From Escarpia spicata (lineage: Eukaryota; Annelida; Polychaeta; Sabellida; Siboglinidae), in contig OZ023209.1 of NCBI GenBank assembly GCA_963995525.1, positions 13,234,864-13,298,863 of the forward strand: a DNA stretch of 64,000 nt, in the 5' to 3' direction. Within the stretch, counting starts at the first letter, position 1, and every line of letters begins with the position of its first letter. Made by a program: the position numbers and the translations under genes. Below the pieces are notes generated by a model that was given only the letters and a program-made list of their open reading frames with translations, had not been told where the DNA came from and ran no database searches. This document shows, piece by piece, positions 39,191-51,600 of this stretch.

Positions 39191-39586
39191 CTGCAGGCAC
39201 ACACAGATGACAGGTGTTAGAACAACGTGATACTTCCATCATCATCAGTCAACAAATAATATTTCGGAAATGGAATTGGAAATGCTTATTTGACAAAAAT
39301 GCATAAGTGATTATATATATTTTATATCTAACAACAATCGTGGACCAATGGTGTAGCCAAGCTCAGCCCTGACGACACGGTCAAAGAAAACAGCAGTATT
39401 TTATGCAAAACAAGCATTGCCCTTATTATTTGCAGTTATTAACTGAATATTATAATTGAAAACAAACTGAATCCTTAACTGTGATTAAATATATTGTAAA
39501 GCGGCAGGGATTAATGACTGTTACAAAGACCAAATCTGATACATTCTTGATCTATGAGACACTACCATCATCATTATGATTACAGT

Positions 39587-39618
<32 letters not shown>

Positions 39619-42600
39619 CACACAGAACAACAAGTTATTGTGATACGATGTCACTCCTGCAAGAATGCCTAGACAGCATAGATCACCTAGCTCTGAATTA
39701 CTTGTTTGTTCCAAGCAATGAAACTTACATTAGAACTAGGGGATTCTCGGTTGCTCCACCAACATTTTGGAATTAATTTCCTCATGGTGTTTCATCAATA
39801 GGTAACATAAAACAACTTCACCGTCACCTGAAGACTTTCTCACCTTGCTTACCCTCCCTTGCTCCCCAAAGTATTCATCCATCATCCACCAACTTTGACA
39901 CTTTAACGAAACTTATTGCGTTGTGATACCATAACTCAATTTACGTCCAGAAATCGTCACAAAATATTTGTTTAAAACGACAAAGATATGCTGATCTGAA
40001 ACTGTAAAACTTACGTGGTGGCAGGTATCAATGGCATCAACGAAGCGTTTAGCCTTTAGGTAGTTGAATGCAAGTTTGTAGCCTGCAAAGAGAGTGCCCC
40101 AAACAAGTGACAACATTGTCCCAATATCCACAGCTATGGAAAAAATGCATAATTTTGTGACAGTCACCATATTAAAGAAAATATAATTACAACAAGTTTT
40201 AATTCTATAAGCATTTTCTTAAGTTTCAATATATGTAGAACAAAACAAAACAGATACCATTTTAATACACAACATAACTCTAAAGTCAGAAAAACATCCA
40301 GTGATCACCAAACCAAATCAAAAAGGGATGATTATATGGGATGTCTGGAAACAATATTCTGGTCCCTATGCCAACAAATTATGTTTGTAATATTCCTGCA
40401 TGTTAACATTAAATGAGGATGAAAGACAACGAATTCCTCAGTCGCAACTGCAACAACCATGATAAAATATCACACACTAACGCGTTCAGTATTGATATTA
40501 CCAAACAAGGCATTTTGTGGGGTGCAGTGGTCAATCTGTTAGAGTGCCGGAGTGTTGAATGGAGGAACCAGGGTTGGAATCCTGGTGCCGGGCAGTGGTT
40601 CGGGACTGGGCAATTTCGGTCACCCTGTGTTGCCTGTGTCTTTCAGAAGAGAGACGCTAAGCCACAGGTCCCTTCTATCTGGTGTCTATGCCAGAGGAAG
40701 TAAAAGATCCCATGCTGGGAAATGACAAAACCTTCATGGACTCATTGAGGTCTTCTAAAAAAAACTCTGGCGTAATCATCAATAAAATTATATTAGTCGT
40801 ATAATGGAAAAAGAAGAAGCACTCTGCCAATACTAAAATCCTTTAAAATATATTCATGGGAAGAAAGCAACAGGGAATAAAATAGTTTTCATACAGGGAT
40901 GAGTGACATTCAGAGAAAAAACCCGATATTTTGCTGTGGCCCACATTTCAGCCCGAGAGGACTGTCTCATCTAATCGGGGGGAGGGGGGACTCCTCAGAG
41001 ATATCTGTTTAATTGTAGACGACATATGGTGTATTTTGAGCAATATTAAATAGAAAATCTTAACATTTCCAATAACAAAAAAGCACACTGACTCACGACC
41101 ACATTGTCATAGTACTAACTCACTTGTTACTGATATTTTCTGGGCTGAACCCGAGTTGGCTGACGGGCAGCTTTCTCCTTAGCCATTCTAGTTTTCTTCG
41201 TTACCAGCTCAATTGCTTCCTTAGCTTTGTACTTGGTGGCTGCCTTCGTCTTTGACATGTTCAGCTCAGTTTTCTTCTCCTCCTTCATCTTTCATTCCTC
41301 GGCAAGATGGATGGAGTACATTTTGTGTGCACCCCTCATGTTGTGAACGAGGAAACCAGTCCTGTTTGTGGAAGTCCTGTATAGCAGTCTTGTTGCTTGC
41401 CATGACGGCATGAGTGAGTACTTCACTGTCTGGATAGTGTTGAATGTACTAACATTCTTTCTGGCAGTGGCAGTATTCATGATGCTAGACAAGTGACTAA
41501 AACACCCCTCCACTTGAGGACCAGGAAAGCAGCTCATCATTGCAGCCACCAGCTTTGACAAGGCTGGGAACTTGCCTGTAGAGAATATGGTAGCCCACCA
41601 CGAGTCCAATCTGGAACTTGTGGGTGCTTGTGAAAGTGTGTTGTCTACATGGAATCAGCGAACTTCCATATGATAAGCCCTCCGTTTAGGTTCTAATAGA
41701 ACATTGGTGACCAGCGTGGGCAGTGCCAGCGTGTGTACTTCAATGCCTTCGGTTCCCCTTTGACTGCAGTGTAGCCTGTAGGATCCAATCCGCATAGTTG
41801 ACATCGGCCTCGCACCACAAACAGTAGGCTTTCCCTGGTGCTGATAATTTACTGATGAATATATCCAACATAGTGTCTCCAGCCAATCTCTCCAGCCACG
41901 TCCAATTCCACTTATTCTTGACACTTTTGTCAATGTCCTTCACGCAACATTTGTCTTGCCGTACAACAAATCGTCTATTAGCCATTGTGTTCGAAAATGA
42001 TCGACATCTCCACAAAATACATCGTCGTTTCCTATTGGTCCACTGCTTTTGTGCGCGCACTTCGAAGGCGCTGAAGTGAACAGCCGACAGAACTAAGGGT
42101 CTTACTTTGCAGATTCATGGGTTCGGTTGGGTCGGTTCTGTCTCTAATCGCCAGGCAGCGTCATTAACACATGGCGTCATTAACACGGTGGATAGATGGT
42201 TAACTCAATCCGCAGATAGATCGTCAGTGAATTGTCCAGGATTTTATATGCCCTATCCCCCCCAACATGAATTTTTTTCTCCCCGGATTTACACGATTCA
42301 CAAAAGTGATCTTTGGAGCAGTATAAAAACTGGAATTCCGGCAAAAACCGGAAATTTCTCATCCCTGTTTCATAACAAAGGGTAACAAGATGTCCGGAAT
42401 GTTGCAACTCACCAATCGTTGGGTTGTTCTTCTTGTTGTACTTCCAGGCCATCTCGTAGTTCATCGCCGCGTCCTTGTACGACTGTTCCTTCTCCATGAT
42501 GTACCCCATGTATTCATACGCTTTCGTACAGCTCTGGTGGCAAAACATACAACACATGTCTACAACACGTCATGTACAACAACTGTGTAGTCATAGTTCC

Positions 42601-45600
42601 AAAAACTATTAGCTTCCTTTAGATTTATGCAAAAACCGTGTTTTCATCATTTATAAAACTATTAGCTTCGGATTACTGAACAGCTTCAGGACAGGATAAT
42701 TAATTTATTCAAACAATTTCTTTTTGACGTATCCAACAATGATATTTACCTCGTATAGGCTTTCATCTGCCTATCCAGATGGCTGTTTTATATATCAACA
42801 AATACAACACATAAAAGAAGCCATCTGGATAAGAAAGACCAAAACACCAATCAATCAAAACGAGGGCAACTATGATCTGCCTCATGTGTACGATGATATC
42901 AATAGACGTCACATGTACTGACGAAGTTTGCCTGACAAGCAGATGAAAGCCTATACAAGGTCAATAATATCTTGGCTATGTAAACAAAATCGCTCGAATA
43001 TTAGGTTCAGAGTGGACAGGAATGAAGAAATTGTGAAAATGAAAGCTCAGCCAAGACTGCAACTAGCAGGACACAGAGGAAGAGGGGAGAGACTACCAAA
43101 GAGAGCAGAGAAAACAGATGAGGGTGATTGAGATGAAGACCGAAATTAAGATGATAAGACAGCGTGAAGAGATCTAGAAAGAGTGAAGAGCCGAATGGGT
43201 GAGAATGAATGAAGATTGCGATTAGTGGATACGAATTGTTAATGGGGCATAACATACCCCTTTACTAGATACATACTAGAACAATAATTGGACTAAAAGG
43301 CATTTGTATACATGCATATATATTCATGTATACAAATGCCTTGTAGTCCATTTATTGTTGATATTAAAGGATATATTACTTAATAGGTGTGTCAAAATAA
43401 ACTGTCTTGGTTCTTGTGATGTGGCCCTCCCCATGTATGACAAAGGGGAAGAAACTATGATATGTTGAATGATTCTCCCCAAGTGTTAGTTCAAAGTCTG
43501 ATGTTCTAACTATCTTGATCCACTCACCTTGTTGTACTGTAGACAATGTTTCAGGAGCTCCGTGGCCATGTCATACTTGCCAGACTGTTTGAATAAACAC
43601 AGATGTTAAATTACATAACATGGTAAAACACAGTGTTAGCAATACCATGAAAAAACCTTCAACATATGTTAGTTGTTTGTAGCAACGTATATTTCTTTAA
43701 GAGCTGGAAGTACGGAATTCTGACTACACTTGTTCAGCTTGTCAATAATATGACGGCTGTGGCCACTGATGGAACTATCAACTGTGCTCTGTGCCTGGAA
43801 GTCTTGAACTGACCTGAATATAGACGTCAGAGAGCAGCAACCAACTCTTCTCCAGATCCTCAGCATCCTACAACAAATACATAATAGATTCAACAGTAGG
43901 TGTTACTTAGAGAAATCAAAGTGACATGTTTCTTGCTGTCTGATAATTACGCTTTTCATTTTGCATTTGGTTAATCATGAATATGGGTATATTGCATAAA
44001 TAGTATGCATGAATGTATGCAAACACACACATGCACACATGCATGCATGCACACACAATAATGAGGACCTCGTACACTGGGCAACATTTTGAAATTTACA
44101 ACAGCTCAGACATTAAACACCAACAGATGTGTGCATGTACAGCAGATTGCCAGAGAACATGGTGGCTACCTGTATGTTCCACGTGTTCTTTGCCACTCGC
44201 TTCAGCTGGTTACGAGCCTTGGCTGTATTCTTCAGCACCATGTATCCAGCAGCCAGCCCATACAGAGCTCCAATGTGTTCTCTCTGAAACAATAGGAGTC
44301 AGTCATGTGTGGCCATACAGAGCCCCAATGTGTTCTCTATGAAACAGCAGGAATCAGTCATGTGTAACCAAACAGAGCCCCAATGTGTTCTCTCTGAAAC
44401 AATAGGAATCAGTCATGTGTGACCATACAGAGCTCCAATGTGTTCTCTCTGAAACAATAGGAGTCAGTCATGTGTGACCATACAGAGCCCCAATGTGTTC
44501 TCTATGAAACAATAGGAGTCAGTCATGTGTGACCGTACAGAGCCCCAATGTGTTCTCTATGAAACAGCAGGAATCAGTCACGTGTGACCATAGGAATCAG
44601 TCATGTGTGACCATACAGAGCCTCAATGTGTTCTCTATGAAACAGCAGGAATCAGTCATGTGTGACCGTGGAGTTAGTCATGTGTGATCACACAGAGCCC
44701 CAATGTGGAATCAGTCATGTGTGACCGTACAGAGCCCCAATGTGTACTCTCTGAAATAGCAGGAGTTAGTAATGTGTGACCATAGGAATCAGTCATGTGT
44801 GACCATACAGAGCCTCAATGTGTTCTCTATGAAACAGCAGGAATCAGTCATGTGTGACCGTGGAGTTAGTCATGTGTGATCATACAGAGCCCCAATGTGT
44901 ACTCTCTGAAATAGCAGGAGTTAGTCATGTGTGACAATAAGGAGTCAGTCATTTATGGAGATGAATCGATAATTCACTGTATTGTTACACTCCTACTTTT
45001 AAAAATAATTTACTCTTTACATTTTCATCAGCAGAACTTTCATGGATGCCAATAGTTTTCCTCCACACATATACACATACCTCACTGGTGACAATCTCCG
45101 TGAAGGCGACCAATGACCGTTCAACATCAGACTTTTTCTTGGTTGCCACAAGTAACATGTTCTCCAAGATCCTTGCCCGAATGTCTCCAGGCTTTGGCTT
45201 CATTTCCTGCACATAACATTCAGACTTCAGAACGTAAGTTAGCAACAACTGTTTACTAAACCACAAATAGCAGCTCAGATTTCTGAACGTAAGTTAGCAA
45301 CAACTGCTTACTAAACCACAAATAGCAGCTCAGCACACCAAATAACTATCCAACAATTAACAATGAAATAACAAGCCAAATGTTCATAAGCAGATCACAT
45401 CCACCTGCAAATATTAACTCTGCACATCACACAGCACTAAGTATCGCTCAATGCTAGGCAGTAACATGATTATTCATGCGCACATGCTACTGCCAACCTA
45501 CTCTACCAAGGATGCAGCTACCAGGTTAAATTACGCCTTCTGTCATAATTCAATGCATACTTGCATTCCTGTTTTTAGCCTTTACGTTGTTACTGCTGCA

Positions 45601-48600
45601 TAAAATACTGTTTGAGCCACTACATTTCACAAACACACATACATATATATATATACATATATGTACACATATATATACATATATGTACACATATATATAT
45701 ATATACATATATGTACACATATATAATTATACATATATAAGCATATCACCAACTACCCTTTGGACAGTAATTATAACATGGCTAAAGACTTCCCAGAGAT
45801 GTTGGTTTTGTATTCACAGAAACAGTTCTGCCATGGGTGAAGGGTAAGGCATTTTGAACAGCCCCCAATAACTGGATACATTTAAGGACATATCTTTATG
45901 TACTACTGTCAAAATGTTGGTTCATTTTAAAATGAAGCTTTAGTATTTGTGCACATACCTGGAGCAGTTTGTCAGCTGTGCGGATGGCAAGCTGTTCACT
46001 GTCAGCTTTCTCAGCAGACTGCCTGAAATATCACCAGAACATATTCACTCCCAGCAAAGAACATTCTCCTTACACTTGTAAAGAGAATGTTGGTTAACTA
46101 TCGAATGAAATTTATAATGCCACTCTAAACATAGTGTGCCCTATCAATAAAACAGAATCCAGACAAAATGCCACGTTCAGATGTTCCGAGGCAGCTCAGA
46201 GCATACATCCGACAAGATTTTAGTTCACAACAGTTTTTATATTATTTATGATAATGATCTTACAGTATTTATGCTAATAACTTGAGAATACTTATGATAA
46301 TAGTTACATAATATTTATGATGTCCCATGATCCTATATTGTTTATTAACTTTATAAAATTTATGATAATATTTGCTGATAAATTTTATGGTAACGGTTAC
46401 CCGTTTAAGTAATATTTATGATAATGATCTTACAATATTCAGTAACTTTATTTATAATAATTTGATATCAATGATAATGATTTTGTGAATAAAATGATTT
46501 ATAAAATATTGATGACATCGATTTTATAATAGTTATGTGAATAATTTATAATTATAATAATAATTTAAGAATATAGTATCTTATCATTTTAAATCGACAC
46601 TGTTCTTAGTAACTCAAAATAACTTTTCACGATGTGTCAGCATCTACTGCCATGTGGCACCTACCCACGATCCAAATCAACGGCTTCAAACACTTCCCCT
46701 CCAATAGTGTCATTGTCTGGATTCAGACAGATCTCAATCATGTTGTACATAGCCTTCATTCCCCAGTCGGAGTCCTTCCGAGCCTTGTTGAAGTGCTTCA
46801 AGGCCACATTTGGGTTTCCCGTGTACCTGATGCATGTTAAAGACGTAAAAATAAATAGATGAAAATTTTTTCCTGGGAGAGTTAAATTGAAAGTTTTAAA
46901 AACAACTCTATATCATGTTTGTTTAACTGTGAATAATGCTGGAAGTATCAGTTATATATTAGGTATATCGGTTTGTATAACTTTTTTGAAAGAAGGTGTG
47001 GGAGGATGGAAAGTAAGAGGGAAGGAAAGATGATGGAAGAAAGGAGGGAAAAGGAGGAAGGAAAGAGGGAGGGACAGAGAAATGAAGGAGGTAGGCAGGA
47101 GGCGGGAAAAGAGGGGGGAAGAAAGGATGGATGGAGGAAAGAAGGCAGCAAGAAAGGAAGGAAAGAGGGATGAACATGGGAAGGAAGGCAGAGATGAAGG
47201 AAGGAGGGATGTAGGGAGAAAAGAGGAAGTAAGGAAAGGGGATGGAAGGAAAGAGGAAGGTAGGAAGGAAGGAGGGAGTGAAGAAAGACACAGGAAGTAA
47301 AGATGGAAGCAGGGAAGGCAGGAGGGAGAAAGGAAGGAAGGAGGGAGTGACTCTGCCCTACCCCTGCAGTCACCCACCACTCATAGAGCCCCATGCAGTA
47401 GTTGAAGCCTGCGTTGAGAGCACTTCTCCCAGCTGCAATCTCTGCCATGTCAAGGAACTTTCCCGCCTCCTCCAACTTGCCGGAGCGCCGCATCACGTCC
47501 ACCAGCCGCGCCAGCACCTCATAGTTGTCTGGGGACAGCAAAGTAGGAATAATAATAATAAAATGACTTCTTTAGCACCAATATCCTTGGAAAATCTGAG
47601 CTCAGTGATGCAACAAATCCAAAGGATTAAGTGTTCTCGTTGTCACTTACTAGGCAAAAGTCATCAACACATTGATGGAATTGCTAAGTAGCTAAGGAAA
47701 CATGCAAGACAGGTTTAATATGATGGCCAAATGAAACTATACGTCCTGCTGATCTTAATAGGGCGGGACTTCCACAAAGTAGGTGTATGCAGGAACCGAG
47801 AAGGCTAGGGTCCCAGCGTTCATCTTAATTATGGGAACAAAGAGTAGGTTTGAACCAGCCGAATGAAAGGGGTGTGTGCAAACAATGCCAATGCTATAAA
47901 AGAAGACAAACTTGTATCATTGCGTGTCCCCAAGTTCATGCGTTGCGTAATTCCGTGGGAATAAGGTCTTGCGTCATTTGTTAATAAGCGGTCAGAGGTC
48001 AGTGTTTCATACCAAGCTTGTGTTGTTACCCCACAAAAATGTCAAAATTACTCCCATGGGAGTAATTATCCCCAGGTTAAATATCACAGGTATAAACGCT
48101 AAAACCTGTAAGAACCCTTAACCTCTGGGGAATTAAAACAAATTTGTTTATATATTACTTTTCTCCAGAAGGGTCATAGACTTAATCCCTGAAAATATGG
48201 TGTTTGAGATGCAAACTGCCTAGTAGGAAAACATTAACATACCCACGTTCATGATTATAGTTAGATGTACCTTTTCATCAGCGGACCATGCGGACCAATG
48301 CAATATGGGGACCTTACTACATACCTGGTGATCTTGCTACATACATGGAGACCTTGCTAAGTACCTGGAGACCTTGGTATGTACCTGGGGACCTTGTACG
48401 TACCTGGGGACCTTGGTATGTACCTGGGGACCTTGTACGTACCTGGGGACCTTGGTATGTACCTGGAGACCTTGCTACGCACCTGGGGACCTTGGTATGT
48501 ACCTGGGGACCTTGTACGTACCTGGGGACCTTGTACGTACCTGGGGACCGGTCCAGCAGCTGCTGGAAGTGATACATCGCCTGGTCATAGTCATTCTTCT

Positions 48601-51600
48601 GGAACATCAGATCTGCCAGCATCTGTAACGACAGACATGCTTCATTGATTACATGAGACACGCTTCAACGATCACACTTTAGCTTATCTACAATATGTTA
48701 TTAGTGGAATACGTGGATATGAATTTGCACATCTACAAAAATTAAATACCAGACAGGTAGGTAGTAAGAAATATCATCGATTGACCTGACAACAGTGTCA
48801 TATACTGAACTGTGGACAGTGAGTTATCCATTGACCTAATGACAGTGTGTCACACACTGAACTGAGGACAGTGTGTTGCATACTGAACTGAGGACAGTGT
48901 GTCACACACTGAAATGAGGACAGTGTTACACACTGAAATGAGAACAGTGTGCCACCCACTAAACTGTAGACAGTGTGTCACACACTGAACTGAGAACAAT
49001 GTGTCACACACTGAACTGAGAACAATGTGTCACACACTGAACTGAGAACAGTGTGTCACACACTAAACTGTAGACAGTGTGTCACACACCGAACTGAGAA
49101 CAATGTGTCACACACCGAACTGAGAACAATGTGTCACACACTAAACTGTAGACAGTGTGTCACACACCGAACTGAGAACAATGTGTCACACACCGAACTG
49201 AGAACAGTGTGTCACACACTAAACTGTAGACAGTGTGTCACACACCGAACTGAGAACAATGTGTCACACACCGAACTGAGAACAATGTGTCACACACTGA
49301 ACTGAGGACAGTGTGTCACACACTGAACTGAAGACAGTTCGTCATGCACTGAACTGAGGACAGTGTTTCACACACTGAACTGAGGACAGTGTGTCGTGCA
49401 CTAAACTGAGGACGTGTGTCACACACTGAAATGAGGACAGGGTTACACACTGAAATGAGGACAGTGTGCCACCCACTGAACTAATGACAGTGCATCACAC
49501 ACTGAACTGAGTACAGTGTCACGAACTGAACTGAGGACAATATATTATCAAATGACCAGACACCAGTATTTCCTGCACTGAACTTATCATAATGCGCTGA
49601 ACATGGACAGTGCATTATGTAAAGAATCGTCTGTATTTTAACAAATGTGATGTACTAGTTTATTGTCTGTCGTTCACCATTGTGGCTGCGTCTGTTTCCT
49701 TGTCCTCCTTCAGAAGTGTCATACACTGCTGCTGACACGCGTCCAAGTCTTCTGTCAACATTAACAACTTTGACAACTCCAGACTGATCTGTAAACAACA
49801 ACATGGGCACTGAATATTCATCACATACAACGTACAATTCATTTTAACCTCTTCCTAAATTTTTTTTTATGTCTTCTTTCAAACACGTTTCATGGACAGG
49901 TGAGTCTATCTACTGTCCACTGTGCCACGTCTCCTCGTTTGCACAAACATTTTATTTAGTGTGGATGAAATCATCAGATCACCAGATCCAGTTAAAATTC
50001 AGTAAAAATGTGCGAGCATTATCCGGCTCTAAATACTACAACATATGACTGCTCTTACTTTCACAAGTTACCTGATCTAATGATCAAGGTCACTGTTTCA
50101 ATGATTCTAACAAAAGCATGCACTCTTCGAGTGAACCAAGTATATGTGTAACTTTTAGACTATCCACACGCAACACAACATGCATCAAAGAACCTGATTC
50201 ATGATGAGTAAAACCAGGTGAGGAGGTAATTTTAATATTAGAATGTCTTCAGCTTTCTATCTTAACATTCAGACAACAAACGCCATGCAGCCGCAGGCCT
50301 ATATGAAACAGGAGGGGCTAACGGTCTGACCACAACTATCTGGAATTGCTCTTTGATATTAGGTGCTCGTGCCAGGTTCCCACAACCAAGACCGATGACG
50401 ACAGCAAGTGGAACAAAGTACAGCTGAATCAACAAACATCCTGCTGATAACAGGCTGGCTTGGGAGGGTAATTATGGGGAATGGAACAGGCATGGTCACT
50501 ACACTGAGAGGTTGAGAGGACAAACCTTGCCATCGTTGTCGGAGTAGGACACTGCCTCCTTGTAGTTCTTGATGGCCCGCTCGTAGTCTCTCTTGTCCCC
50601 CGCCTGCCTCGCCAGCTCACTGCAGATACTGCGCACGCAAAGACCAGTCAGTCACACATTCACGGGCACAGAGCACTCGAGAGTCTCCCATTGGTGGTCA
50701 TGTTAATGTTTTGTCAGATTATAAGAAAAATGTACCTGAGAAAAATCTCAAATTTCTTCACAGTCACCGCCATCATGTGATCACCTGACCAACCTTCTCA
50801 TCAAAATCATGACTTCCAACTTGCATGCGTATATGCATGGTGCCCATCAAGATTTACCCAAATGGCCAAGTATTTCTGCAGACATGTGTTATGTGAATAA
50901 AAATGGCAAAAAATTACTCCACTAACTACACTCTTCCAAATATGCATCGGTCCACTGCCATTACATGCTAGCACTGAAACTAGAAATATACCTGAAATAT
51001 TGCACTCAGTTTACATGGAAGATTGTTTTCAAATACCATCACTTTCTATGTGATACATTATTCTGCAACACAAAAAGGAAGGTTAACCATGTTTACCCCT
51101 AATCTAAATACATAAAGCATGTGTACTTAACAATTTTGCCAATACACAGCAAAAATCCAGACTCCCAGATGCAAAAACTCCAGAGCAAAGCCCCTAGACG
51201 GCAATTGGGCATGGAGTCCTTTGGCTTGCCTTTTTGTAATTACGTGTGCCCTTCCGAGATACTTGTAATTTTTTAAACATAATATTCACAGTGCTAGCAT
51301 TTACACAAACAGTAGATAACTTGTTCCTCGGTGAGAATTAATTAATCAAGTTTGCCTACCTCGCCAGACACTGTTTGTGACTCGGAACTGAATCGGGCTG
51401 CTCTAACTGTGCTCTCTTCAAAACCCTGCAAGAAACAAACAAAATCTTGCATACAAATCATCATAACATGCCAATATTATTGCATCTATATAGTAATGTG
51501 TTAACTTTGGGCATTGTAACAGTACCTCCTCCCAGGTGCCGAGGTCCACTCACTGTAAATGTACCTCCTCCCAGGTGCTGAGGTCCACTCACTGTAACTG

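Noticed and set aside
46948..47541. 197-aa ORF as a separate gene
   Set aside because: Only its first part is IFT139 exon 13; the rest is translated pyrimidine tract.
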